From assembly GCF_003752415.1 (NCBI RefSeq), contig NZ_RKHG01000001.1, positions 2,728,001 through 2,792,000 on the forward strand: a stretch of DNA of 64,000 nucleotides, given 5' to 3'. The notes below the pieces were generated by a model. It was given only the letters and a program-made list of their open reading frames with translations, was not told where the DNA came from and made no database searches. This DNA is from Luteococcus japonicus. Lineage in GTDB: Bacteria > Actinomycetota > Actinomycetes > Propionibacteriales > Propionibacteriaceae. Both the position numbers and the translations under genes were made by a program. Positions 28,620 through 38,554 of the stretch are shown piece after piece. Within the stretch, counting starts at the first letter, position 1. The number at the start of each line of letters is the position of its first letter.

Positions 28620-31091
28620 TCAGATGAACAGCGTGGTCTGGGAGTCACCCGCCTCGTCGAGGAAGGTGGCCACGCCGCCGAAGTCCACGCCCGGCATCAG
28701 GTCTGCCTTGTCGATGCCCAGCAGGTCCATCGTCATGGTGCAGGCGATCAGCCGGGCACCGCCGTCGATGGCCGACTGGATCAGCTCCGGCACGCTGGGC
28801 ACATTGTGCTGCTTCATGACGTTCTTGATCATGGCCGTTCCGGCGCCACCCATGTTCATCTGGGACAGGGTCAGGGCGTCGGCGCCAGAGGGCATCATCG
28901 CCTTGAACATCTTGTCCATCGGCTTCATGTCCCGCTTGGGTGCCTTCGGGTCGCGCAACGCGTTGAGACCCCAGAAGGTGAAGAACATGCTGACGTCATT
29001 GCCCAGCGCCAGCGCCCCATTGGCGATGATGAAGGCCGCGATCATCTTGTCCATGTCTCCCGAGAAGACGACGAAGGAGTTCTTGGCCTTCGCGCTGGGG
29101 GCAGGGGCGGCGCTGGCTGCGGCTGCCTGGGCGACGACAGCACCCGAGTGCCGGAAGACCGCCCTCACCCCCGCGCCGGACTGCTCGAGGCTGACCAGCT
29201 CGTGGCCATTGCGCCGGGCCCAGGCCGGTCCGTCCGCGGCGAAGCCCATGTCGGAGACGGTGGCGACGATCTCGTCGCCGGGGCGCAGGCCCTTCATGGT
29301 CTCCGACAGCCGCATGATCGGGCCGGGGCAGGCCAGACCGGTGCAGTCGAGGTCGACGGTCTGGGTCTCGGTCGGGGCAGCGGTGAAGGGGGCGATGAGG
29401 GGCTCCTGGGAGATGATGGCGCTGAGGTCCACCACGTCCGGCTGGTCTCCGGTCCACGCGCGGTAGGTGGCCGAACCGCCGGACAGGAAGGCGATGTCGG
29501 TGAAGCCGCGTTGCACCAGGATCCGGTGTGCCAGGTAGCTGCGGAAGCCGACGGCGCACAGCAGCCGGACGGGCTGCTCGCGGTCCCAGTCGGTCAGCGC
29601 CTCACGCAGCGTGCCGAGCGGGACGTTCTCGGAGCCGTCGAGGTGCCAGACGTCGAACTCGGTGGGTTCGCGCACGTCGATGACGCGGCAGCCCTCCAGC
29701 GAATCGCCGGGGTACCAGAGCCGCGCGTCGCCCAGGATCGTGTTACTGGCCAGGAATCCGGCCATGTTCACCGGGTCCTTGGCGGAACCGTAGGGCGGGG
29801 CATAGGACAGTTCCAGCTTCTCCAGGTCGAAGACGCTTCCACCCATGCGCAGTGCGGTGGCGATCACGTCGATGCGCTTCTCGACGCCGTCGAAGCCGGC
29901 GCACTGGGCGCCCAGCAGCCGTCCGTCATCCGGGGAGAAGAGGACCTTGAGGTGCATCGGGGAGGTGCCGGGGTAGTAGCCGGCGTGGCCGGTGGGGTGG
30001 ACGTGCACCATCGAGAAGTCGATCCCCGCCGCTTGCAGCTGGCGGCTGTTGGCGCCGGTGGCCGCCACGGTCATGGTGAAGAGCTTGACCACAGAGGTTC
30101 CCTGTGTGGAGTCATAGCTGGTCTCGCGTCCGCAGATGTTCTCGGCGGCGACGCGTCCCTGTCGGTTGGCGGGGCCGGCCAGCGGCACCAGGTGGTGTCC
30201 GGGCAGCACGGTGTGTGGGCTCTCCACCACGTCCCCGGCGGCCCAGATGTGCTCGATGGTGGTGCGCTGATGGTTGTCGACCTTCACGCCACCGCGTGCC
30301 CCGAGCTCGACGCCGGCCGCAACGGCCAGCTCGGTCAGCGGGCGTACCCCGATGGCCAGCACCACGAGGTCCGCGGTGATCCGGCTGCCGTCGTCCAGGG
30401 TGGCGGTGATGGCGGGCCCGTCGGCATCGAAGGCGGTGGCGGCTGTGCCCAGGTGGAGCTTGATGCCGTGGCTGCGCATGGTGCGCTCGGCGTCGGCGGC
30501 GATCTCGCGGTCGACGGGCGGCAGGATCTGCGGTGCCATCTCCACCACGTGCACGTCGGATCCGCGCTCGCGCAGGTTCTCCGCGGCCTCAAGTCCGATG
30601 AAGCCGGCTCCCACGACCAGGGCCCGCAACCCGTGGGGGGAGGTCAGGGCCTTGTCGGCGCGCTGCTTGATCTGGTCCATGTCGCTGAGGCTGCGCAGTA
30701 CGTGAATGCCGGGCAGGTCCACCCCGGGGATCGGCGGGATGATGGCGCTGGCCCCCACGCACAGTGCCAGTTCGTCGTAGTGCTCGATGAATTCGCGGCC
30801 GGAGTCCAGGTCACGCACGGTGACATTGCGGGAGCCGGCATCCACGTCGATCACTTCGTGGCGCAGCCGCACGTCGAGGTTGAGGCTCTGCGCCAGGCTC
30901 TGGGGGGTCTGCAGCACCAGCCGGTCCCGGTCCTTGATCACCTCGCCGACGTGGTAGGGCAGGCCACAGTTGGCGAAGGAGACGTGGTGTCCACGTTCCA
31001 GGACGAGGATCTCGGCATCCTCGTCGAGCCTGCGGACTCGGGCGGCCAGGGACATTCCGGCGGCGACGCCACCGACGACGACCAGTTTCAT
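28620..31091 (-). CDS. CoA-disulfide reductase - rhodanese - TusA - DsrE fusion
   Basis: An 823-aa cytosolic multidomain sulfur-handling flavoprotein. Residues 1-445 form a pyridine-nucleotide disulfide oxidoreductase with FAD motif VVVGGVAAG, redox Cys42 in FANCGLPYH and NAD motif VVGAGFIGLEAAE. Residues 455-550 are a rhodanese domain with active Cys512 in LCAVGFRS. Residues 575-650 are a TusA domain with Cys588 in LACPGPI. Residues 670-823 are a DsrE/DsrF-like domain with Cys784. All four cysteines are present, so persulfide could be relayed along the chain. CoADR-rhodanese fusions are known to reduce persulfides. The ATG follows GGAAGGAAAA. An ATACCCC-type operator lies just upstream. Confidence 0.92.
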   Translation of the reverse strand: MKLVVVGGVAAGMSLAARVRRLDEDAEILVLERGHHVSFANCGLPYHVGEVIKDRDRLVLQTPQSLAQSLNLDVRLRHEVIDVDAGSRNVTVRDLDSGREFIEHYDELALCVGASAIIPPIPGVDLPGIHVLRSLSDMDQIKQRADKALTSPHGLRALVVGAGFIGLEAAENLRERGSDVHVVEMAPQILPPVDREIAADAERTMRSHGIKLHLGTAATAFDADGPAITATLDDGSRITADLVVLAIGVRPLTELAVAAGVELGARGGVKVDNHQRTTIEHIWAAGDVVESPHTVLPGHHLVPLAGPANRQGRVAAENICGRETSYDSTQGTSVVKLFTMTVAATGANSRQLQAAGIDFSMVHVHPTGHAGYYPGTSPMHLKVLFSPDDGRLLGAQCAGFDGVEKRIDVIATALRMGGSVFDLEKLELSYAPPYGSAKDPVNMAGFLASNTILGDARLWYPGDSLEGCRVIDVREPTEFDVWHLDGSENVPLGTLREALTDWDREQPVRLLCAVGFRSYLAHRILVQRGFTDIAFLSGGSATYRAWTGDQPDVVDLSAIISQEPLIAPFTAAPTETQTVDLDCTGLACPGPIMRLSETMKGLRPGDEIVATVSDMGFAADGPAWARRNGHELVSLEQSGAGVRAVFRHSGAVVAQAAAASAAPAPSAKAKNSFVVFSGDMDKMIAAFIIANGALALGNDVSMFFTFWGLNALRDPKAPKRDMKPMDKMFKAMMPSGADALTLSQMNMGGAGTAMIKNVMKQHNVPSVPELIQSAIDGGARLIACTMTMDLLGIDKADLMPGVDFGGVATFLDEAGDSQTTLFI

Positions 31092-31124
31092 GGGTTTTCC
31101 TTCCGGGGTGGGGACGCCACCAAT

Positions 31125-31140
31125 ATACCCCAAGGGGTAT
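31125..31140. promoter_or_regulatory. CsoR/CstR-type operator
   Basis: ATACCCC-AA-GGGGTAT, a 7+2+7 palindrome, lies between the divergent persulfide-enzyme and rhodanese genes. This is the shape of CsoR-family sites, and CstR paralogs use similar sites to sense persulfides. No csoR/cstR gene is in the window. Confidence 0.6.
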
Positions 31141-31176
31141 TGAGTGAGTCGAGTGGAAGGTGTGCAGAATAGGCAC

Positions 31177-31482
31177 ATGAGCGATGAGTTGCCGACGATC
31201 GGCCGCGACGAGCTGTCCGACGATGCCGTCATCCTGGACGTCCGTGCGGATGACCAGTGGTCCGCGGGTCATGCTCCGGGGGCGGTGCACATTCCCTTCG
31301 AACGGCTGCAGGCCCGACTGATCGACCTGCCGACGACACCGGGGCCGCTGCCGGTCACCTGTGGAGGGGGAACCAAGGCCGGCCGCGCGGTCGCGATCCT
31401 GCGCGAGAACGGCGTCGATGCCGTCGAGATCAAGGGCGGGATGCGCGGATGGAAGGCCGACGGGCGCCCGCTGGTCTCCTGA
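31177..31482 (+). CDS. Single-domain rhodanese
   Basis: A 101-aa sulfurtransferase-like domain. ILDVRADDQWSAGHAPGAVHIP is the CH2A-like region, the active-site Cys is in PVTCGGGTKAGRA, and GGMRGWKADG is the C-terminal motif. It probably transfers sulfane sulfur, and it is divergent from the large persulfide enzyme with a shared palindromic operator. The ATG at 31177 is preceded by CAGAAT at 6 nt, a possible leaderless -10. Confidence 0.87.
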   Translation: MSDELPTIGRDELSDDAVILDVRADDQWSAGHAPGAVHIPFERLQARLIDLPTTPGPLPVTCGGGTKAGRAVAILRENGVDAVEIKGGMRGWKADGRPLVS

Positions 31483-31500
31483 CCCGGGCGGGAAGTCTGG

Positions 31501-31573
31501 AGCCTCTGACAGGATTCGAACCCGCGACATCCTCTTTACAAGAGAGGCGCTCTACCGACTGAGCTACAGAGGC
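31501..31573 (-). tRNA. tRNA-Thr (anticodon TGT)
   Basis: Read on the minus strand, the 7-bp acceptor GCCTCTG/CAGAGGC is perfect, the D-arm is GCTC...GAGC, the anticodon stem is CCTCT/AGAGG with loop CTTGTAA, and the T-loop is TTCGAAT. The anticodon TGT reads ACA threonine codons. CCA is not encoded. Confidence 0.92.
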
Positions 31574-31632
31574 ACTGTCGGCGCCCGGGCAACGGGCGGG
31601 CCGACTGGTCAATTGTGCCGGGGGAGGGTGGC

Positions 31633-31645
31633 TTCGACAAGCTCA
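31633..31645 (+). repeat. Dispersed 13-nt repeat copy (TTCGACAAGCTCA form)
   Basis: A variant of the repeat found paired at 21623-21660. It lies between tRNA-Thr and manA in non-coding sequence. Confidence 0.45.
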
Positions 31646-31705
31646 GCCGGCCGAGCGGTCACATCCGGTCCGGCGGAGCGGTCGAAACCGTCTCTCTCCA
31701 GTACG

Positions 31706-32875
31706 TCACACGCCCGGGGCAGCCAGGAAGGCAATCCCGTCGCCGGACAGGGTGACCTGCTCCCCTGCGACGAGGAAAGCGGACTGGCCCTTGGTCAGCT
31801 CCGTTCCCTCCGTGTCGCGCACGGTGCCCTCGATCACCAGCAGGATGCGGCCGCTCTGGGTGGAGGGCAGCTCGACCTCGACGCCGTCACCGGGACTCAC
31901 CTGCCACAGCGCGAATTCCGGCGCCGGGGTGGGGAAGCGCAGCAGGCCGGGAGCAATTTCCACACCCCGCACCAGCTCGACGGGGGCGGCATCGAAGTCC
32001 ACGACGCGCACCAGCTCGTCGACGTCGATGTGCTTGGGGGTCAGGCCGCCGCGCAGCACATTGTCCGAATTGGCCATGATCTCGATGCCAGCGCCCTTGA
32101 GGTAGGCGTGCAGGTTCCCGGCGGGCAGGAAGACGCCCTCGCCCGGCTGCATGGTGAAGCGGTTCATCATCAGGGCGGCCAGGATGGAAGGGTCGCCCGG
32201 GTAGTACTCGTCGAGCATCACGGCGGTACGGCAGAAGTCGCCGACGGGGCCCTCCGCGTCGGCATGGGGGACGCAGGTGGCGACGGTCTGGTTGACCAGG
32301 TCACGACGTTCATCACTCTGGCCCAGGGCGTCCAGGAAGACCTCCGCCAGACCGGCCGAGCCCTCGCGCAGGCGCAGTGGGGCAACCATCTGGTCCAGTG
32401 CCGGGATCTCCAAGGCCTCGAAGAGCTCGGCGGTCTGCTTCGGGTCGCGGAAGCCGCACAGGGCGTCGAAGGGAGTCAGGGCGAGCATCAGCTCGGGCTT
32501 GGGCCAGGAGTCCTTGTAGGTGCGCTTGGGATCGTCGAGGGGGATCCCGGCGGCATTCTCGCGTGCGAATCCGGCCTCGGCCTGCTCCCGTGACGGATGG
32601 GCCTGCAGTGATAGCGGCCGGTTGGCTGCCAGCACCTTCAACAGGTAGGGCAGCTGGTTGCCGAAGCGCTCGATGCTCGCTCCGCCGATGATGCCGGGTT
32701 CGCGTTCGAGGCGCACAACGAGGCTCTCGCCGTCTACGACGGAGGGGGCGCTGGCATGCGCTCCCAGCCAGTACTCGGCCTGTGGCTGGTCGGTCTGCTC
32801 GACCCCCAGGATGCGAGGGATGTCGGTGGTTGACCCCCACGCGTAGTTCTGGATGGCTCCCGACATCGGCTGCAT
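31706..32875 (-). CDS. manA: Mannose-6-phosphate isomerase, class I
   Basis: A 389-aa zinc enzyme interconverting fructose-6-phosphate and mannose-6-phosphate for mannose use and mannosylated envelope molecules. Zinc ligands are visible in SLQAHPSREQAE (QxH) and in FLPAGNLHAYLKGAGIEIMA. The YAWGS motif near residue 12 and the active-site region NSDNVLRGGLTPKHID are present. A GAAGGG Shine-Dalgarno lies 9 nt upstream. Divergent from the DUF3263 gene. Confidence 0.93.
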   Translation of the reverse strand: MQPMSGAIQNYAWGSTTDIPRILGVEQTDQPQAEYWLGAHASAPSVVDGESLVVRLEREPGIIGGASIERFGNQLPYLLKVLAANRPLSLQAHPSREQAEAGFARENAAGIPLDDPKRTYKDSWPKPELMLALTPFDALCGFRDPKQTAELFEALEIPALDQMVAPLRLREGSAGLAEVFLDALGQSDERRDLVNQTVATCVPHADAEGPVGDFCRTAVMLDEYYPGDPSILAALMMNRFTMQPGEGVFLPAGNLHAYLKGAGIEIMANSDNVLRGGLTPKHIDVDELVRVVDFDAAPVELVRGVEIAPGLLRFPTPAPEFALWQVSPGDGVEVELPSTQSGRILLVIEGTVRDTEGTELTKGQSAFLVAGEQVTLSGDGIAFLAAPGV

Positions 32876-32985
32876 CGTGTCGCCCTTCGTAGTTGTGTGC
32901 GTGCTCTGCCAAGTCTGGCAGGTGGGGGCTCACCCGTGCGACGCGAGGCCTGAAGTCATGCTGAGTACGGCCTAGAATCGAGGCC

Positions 32986-33261
32986 ATGTCCGATGCCACA
33001 CAACCACTGCGCCCGCTGGACCTCGACGAGCGGAGTCTTGAGATCCTCGACTTCGAGCGTGGCTGGAAGGGATCCCGCGCAGCGAGGGAGCAGGAGATTC
33101 GTGAGCGCTTCGGGATGTCCACCCCGCGGTACCACCAGGTCCTGAACCAGCTCCTGGACGATCCCGCGGCACTCGCCCACGATCCGCTGTTGGTGAAGCG
33201 TCTCCGGCGTCTGCGGGAGCGTCGCCAAGAGGCCCGATCCGCCACGCGGCTGCCGCGTTGA
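32986..33261 (+). CDS. DUF3263 protein
   Basis: A 91-aa small basic protein of an actinobacteria-specific family. It contains a helix-turn-helix-like stretch, ILDFERGWKGSRAAREQEIR followed by RFGMSTPRYHQVLNQLLDD, and an Arg-rich tail, suggesting nucleic-acid binding, but no function is established. TAGAAT (32973-32978) ends 7 nt before the ATG with no Shine-Dalgarno, so it is probably leaderless. Confidence 0.8.
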   Translation: MSDATQPLRPLDLDERSLEILDFERGWKGSRAAREQEIRERFGMSTPRYHQVLNQLLDDPAALAHDPLLVKRLRRLRERRQEARSATRLPR

Positions 33262-33366
33262 GCCGCGTTACGCTCCCCGCGGATTTCGTTGTGGTGATGG
33301 ATCGGCGCGGCTAGCGTCATGCGCATCACTCCGGGGTCAGCCCGGTGCAGACGAATGGGAGACCAC

Positions 33367-33561
33367 ATGGGTATCGCAGACAAGTTCGAGAACGCCAAGG
33401 ACCAGGTCGTCGGCAAGGTGAAGGAAGCCGCTGGCGACGCCACCAACGACGAGAAGCTCCAGACCGAGGGCGCTGCCCAGAAGTTCGACGGTCAGGTTGG
33501 CGAGAAGGTTGAGCAGGGCAAGGACAAGCTCAATGACGTCGTCGACGACCTCAAGAACTGA
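33367..33561 (+). CDS. CsbD-like stress protein
   Basis: A 64-aa CsbD-family protein, highly charged and helical (Lys/Asp/Glu-rich). It begins MGIADKFENAKDQVVGKVKE and includes GQVGEKVEQGKDKLNDVVDD. The family is induced by general stress; its molecular role is unknown. GGGAGA precedes the ATG. Confidence 0.88.
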   Translation: MGIADKFENAKDQVVGKVKEAAGDATNDEKLQTEGAAQKFDGQVGEKVEQGKDKLNDVVDDLKN

Positions 33562-33579
33562 GTCGTCTGACAGCTCTCC

Positions 33580-33611
33580 GGGCCCGTTCCGCATCACTGC
33601 GGAGCGGGCCC
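33580..33611 (+). terminator. Terminator after csbD-like gene
   Basis: A 14-bp stem (33580-33593 with 33598-33611, one G-U pair) and TCAC loop, 18 nt after the stop. Confidence 0.8.
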
Positions 33612-33887
33612 TGGTGCATTCCGGGGCTGGCGCTCCGGGTGGTATCCGCCATCAGCGAGGTCTGCCTGGCATTCGAAGAAGTTCGCGCTGGCCGGGTTCC
33701 CGTGCCTCACTGCCGACCATGCCGCACACGCGGCGTAGAGCGGAAGGAAGGGCAGGCCGGCGCACAGGGTCCACTGCCAGGAATGGCTCTCCTCGTCCGC
33801 GCGGCCCCCGACGGATGCGCGCCCATCCTGCCGCCTCCTCGGCTCTGCGTTTGCTGTTTGCACTCGCTTGGGGAGAGTGCTAAACAT
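33594..33887 (-). CDS. Possible small hydrophobic protein, doubtful
   Basis: A 97-codon open frame in the otherwise non-coding gap before groL. It has one hydrophobic stretch (WTLCAGLPFLPLYAACAAW) with GC-rich third positions, but its ATG lies next to the groL CIRCE operator and its 3' end runs into the csbD terminator. No family recognised. If real, it may start further downstream. The rest of the 33612-33856 stretch shows nothing else. Confidence 0.25.
   Translation of the reverse strand: MFSTLPKRVQTANAEPRRRQDGRASVGGRADEESHSWQWTLCAGLPFLPLYAACAAWSAVRHGNPASANFFECQADLADGGYHPERQPRNAPGPAPQ
33857..33883 (+). promoter_or_regulatory. CIRCE operator 1 (HrcA site)
   Basis: TTTGCACTC-N9-GAGTGCTAA matches the CIRCE consensus at 17 of 18 arm positions with the exact 9-nt spacer. 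HrcA would repress groL here. Confidence 0.9.
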
Positions 33888-33889
33888 GA

Positions 33890-35662
<1,773 letters not shown>

Positions 35663-35720
35663 TCCACGCACCACAACCCCTGGCTCGGCCTGATCACGAT
35701 CGCTGAGCCCCTCGAAGGGA

Positions 35721-35758
35721 CACGAGGGCGGTTCCCCACTCGGGGAGCCGCCCTCGTG
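35721..35758 (+). terminator. Terminator after groL
   Basis: A 17-bp stem (35721-35737 with 35742-35758, one G-U wobble), 58 nt beyond the groL stop. A variant of the dispersed GAGCC...TCGA repeat lies just 5' at about 35704. Confidence 0.8.
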
Positions 35759-35795
35759 GCATTCCCGCGCGACGCCGGCATGGCACGATGAATCC

Positions 35796-36497
35796 ATGCC
35801 CGGACTGTTGGAGATCATCTGCCTGCACGACGCCGACGCGCGGCGCGCCGAGGAGGGCGGTGCCGATCGCGTCGAACTGCTCGGCACGCTCGACGACGGC
35901 GGCATGTCCCCCGAACCGGCCATGGTGGAGAAGGTCCGTACGGCCACCAGCCTGGCCGTGCGGCCCATGGTGCGGTTGCGGGCTGGCTTCGGCACCGACG
36001 GAGGAGAGTTCGTCCGGCTCCAGGGCCTGGTGAATGCCTACCGCGACGCGGGGGCTGACGGTGTCGTCTTCGGCTTCCTCAACGGATACGACGAGGTCGA
36101 CGCCGAGGTGTGTGCCGCCCTGGCCGCCACCGCGGACTGCCCGTGGACCTTCCATCGCGCCATCGACCAGGTGCTGGACCTGGACAAGGCATGGCGCCTG
36201 GTGCCCCGCCTTCCCCGTGTCGACCAGGTGCTCACGGCCGGGAGCGCCCGCGGGGTCGAGTTCGGCCTGGATGACCTGGTGGCTCGCTGCCGGGCCGACG
36301 CACAGGTCGCTGCACTGGTGATGGCCGGCGGCGGGCTACACGCCGAGCACGTGCCGTGGCTGGCCCGCGCCGGCGTGCGCGCCTTCCACATCGGCCGAGC
36401 GGCGCGCCCACTGGGCCAGTACAAGGCCTATGTGGACGCGCCGCTGGTGCGCACCTGGCGCGAACTCATCGACGACGAGGTCAGCCGAGCAGCCTGA
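35796..36497 (+). CDS. cutC: CutC family protein
   Basis: A 233-aa TIM-barrel protein of the CutC family, once linked to copper homeostasis though the function is disputed. LLEIICLHDADARRAEEGGA, RVELLGTLDDGG near residue 25 and TFHRAIDQVLD are conserved family motifs. Its end overlaps the convergent secreted-hydrolase gene by 17 bp with no terminator between them. Confidence 0.85.
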   Translation: MPGLLEIICLHDADARRAEEGGADRVELLGTLDDGGMSPEPAMVEKVRTATSLAVRPMVRLRAGFGTDGGEFVRLQGLVNAYRDAGADGVVFGFLNGYDEVDAEVCAALAATADCPWTFHRAIDQVLDLDKAWRLVPRLPRVDQVLTAGSARGVEFGLDDLVARCRADAQVAALVMAGGGLHAEHVPWLARAGVRAFHIGRAARPLGQYKAYVDAPLVRTWRELIDDEVSRAA

Positions 36498-38490
36498 ATC
36501 CCGCCAGCGAGGTCCCGGACAGCCGAGCCGCCAAGGGGCGCCCACCACGCGAGATGGGGTAGGTCACCAGCCGGGTGCCGGACTGGTAGCAGACATCCTC
36601 GATCCCGTCGCCGGTGGTGTCTCCGCAGCCGCTCATCAGAGACGGGCTCCAGTTGCCGGCAACCTGGGTGCCACGGTTCAGGGTCGCTCCCGCCGATGTG
36701 TAGGCGTACAGCCTGCCGTCCCCTCGCAGGGCGAGGACATCGGCCTTCAGGTCAGTGTTGACCCCCAGGGCGCCCATGATCCTCGACATCCCGCCCCAAC
36801 CCGTGCCCAGGCTTGCGGCTTTCACCGGGTTCCCGGTGGCGGGCAGTGCATAGCGGACCAGGCTCCCGTCGGCGCGGCGTGCCAGCAGATCCGGCGTCCC
36901 ATTGGCATCGAAGTCCCCGACGGCCGTCACGGAGGTCAGTCCTGCCCATCCGGTTCCCAGATGGCGCGAATAGCTCAGGGTGCCGTCGCCATTTCCCCGC
37001 CACAGGTGCAGGCTGCCATCGGTTCGACGGGCAACAAGGTCTTGACGGCCGTCCTTGGTGACATCGCCGACCACCCCGATCCAGTTGGTCTGTCCCCAGC
37101 CGCGGCCCAATGGCTGGGGGGCCGCCATCCGGCCCTCGCCCAGACCCTGCACGAGGTAGAGGGTCTCCTGCTTGATCGCGATCAGGTCGGTGCGGCCGTC
37201 ACCTGTGAAGTCGCCACGGCGCGGTGACCTCACGTCGGGAGCCGGCTGGGTGGTCGCGCGCTTGTTCCAGATGATCCGGGAGGCGCCCTCGATGGTGGCA
37301 ATCTGGGTGCTCATGCCCGCCGACGAGGAGTGGGTCAGGGCCGCGACGCTGTAGGGCACCGGCGTCTTGTGGCTGTACCCGATGCTGTTGACGTGCCAGC
37401 CGTCGCTGCGCGGAAGCCAACCGTTCTTGACGGCGATGTCGTCGCCGGGCCCCGAGGTCACGCCCCAGTCCTGGTCCGAGGCGACGCTGCGCATCAGGGA
37501 CAGGCCATAGGCGCGATTGGTGTTGTTGATCACCGGGTTGGCACGGGAGAAGTGGTCCATCAGCACCACCTGGTCCGGGGCGCTGGTGACGGTCAGCCCC
37601 CAGTAGCCCGCGTAACCCGGCGTGGTCTGGCGCAGCCCCATCTTGCCGAGGACGGCTCCGACGGCCGGTCCGCGGCCCACATGGTTCCACAGCCTGGTCG
37701 TCGCGGCATTGTCGCTGTAGCGGATCATCGGCACCATCTGGGACTTCTCCCAGCTGCTCAGTGCCCGTCCCTCGCGCTGCGCCTTGTCCATCACGGTGGC
37801 CATCACCGCCACCTTGACGATGCTGGCCGTCACATTGGTGGCGGAGCCCTTGACGTGGCTGTAGATCGTGCTACTGCCCATTGAACGGTAGGCGAGCGCG
37901 ACCGAACCGGACCGGCTCGCCGTGTAGGAGGACAGCTGGCTGGCGTAGGGGAAGGCCTCGACCTTGCCGTAGCCAGCCGGGTCATTGGCGGCAGCGGCCG
38001 CGGTGACCACATTGTCGGCGGCGGCGCGCACGACGGCATCGGTGTCGAAGGTCACGTCGACCTGCAGCGTCGCGTCGACCGACTGTGCCGCGGTCATCCC
38101 GGCGGCTGCGACCTTGGTTCCGTCGCCCAGCTGGCCGGCGGTGGTGCGCACGGTCACCGGCTCGCAGCGCAGGCCCTTGGTCTTCACGGCGCGCTTCTCC
38201 AGCGCCGCGGCGCGGCGGGCGGCGCCCGAGCGGGCCACCACGCGGATGGCGGAGGCATTGCTCACGGTGACGGGACCCTTGCCGGCCACCCGGACCCCAC
38301 CGGGGCCGTCCAGGCGTCCGGTGACCTCGAGGGGAACCTCGCCGAGCTGGTCACAGACCACCGTCGTGGTCCTGGGAGTGGCCGGGTCCGGCGCGGCCTG
38401 TGTGGGTGCCGCGACGCCTCCGGCGAGGCCGAGCGCCCCGGCCGTGACGAGCACGGTGATCTGTCGAACGGGATGGGAGGGAGAGGGCAT
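36481..38490 (-). CDS. Secreted class A beta-lactamase-fold hydrolase with FG-GAP repeats
   Basis: A 669-aa exported protein. A signal peptide (1-32, ending PTQAA) is followed by a region with no clear fold (about 35-200), then a serine-hydrolase domain with SIVK (Ser223-Lys226), SDN (259-261) and KNG (355-357) in the order of class A beta-lactamases and D-Ala-D-Ala-type enzymes. The C terminus (about 420-669) carries about five FG-GAP/VCBS-like repeats such as GDFTGDGRTDLIA, which may bind carbohydrate or protein. Antibiotic hydrolysis is not implied. The second of two tandem ATGs (38490) has the better AGGAG spacing. Confidence 0.78.
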   Translation of the reverse strand: MPSPSHPVRQITVLVTAGALGLAGGVAAPTQAAPDPATPRTTTVVCDQLGEVPLEVTGRLDGPGGVRVAGKGPVTVSNASAIRVVARSGAARRAAALEKRAVKTKGLRCEPVTVRTTAGQLGDGTKVAAAGMTAAQSVDATLQVDVTFDTDAVVRAAADNVVTAAAAANDPAGYGKVEAFPYASQLSSYTASRSGSVALAYRSMGSSTIYSHVKGSATNVTASIVKVAVMATVMDKAQREGRALSSWEKSQMVPMIRYSDNAATTRLWNHVGRGPAVGAVLGKMGLRQTTPGYAGYWGLTVTSAPDQVVLMDHFSRANPVINNTNRAYGLSLMRSVASDQDWGVTSGPGDDIAVKNGWLPRSDGWHVNSIGYSHKTPVPYSVAALTHSSSAGMSTQIATIEGASRIIWNKRATTQPAPDVRSPRRGDFTGDGRTDLIAIKQETLYLVQGLGEGRMAAPQPLGRGWGQTNWIGVVGDVTKDGRQDLVARRTDGSLHLWRGNGDGTLSYSRHLGTGWAGLTSVTAVGDFDANGTPDLLARRADGSLVRYALPATGNPVKAASLGTGWGGMSRIMGALGVNTDLKADVLALRGDGRLYAYTSAGATLNRGTQVAGNWSPSLMSGCGDTTGDGIEDVCYQSGTRLVTYPISRGGRPLAARLSGTSLAGFRLLG

Positions 38491-38554
38491 CATTGCTCCT
38501 GAGATGACGGGGTCGATGGCCGATGGACTCTTTTCGCATCCTAACCAGCGTCGT

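Noticed and set aside
28806-31172. A 788-codon open frame antisense to the persulfide enzyme
   Set aside because: It mirrors a real, domain-complete gene on the other strand; long antisense frames are common at this GC content.
36481-36497. Overlapping convergent ends of cutC and the hydrolase as a regulatory feature
   Set aside because: A 17-bp tail overlap is common in compact genomes and no further signal supports a role.
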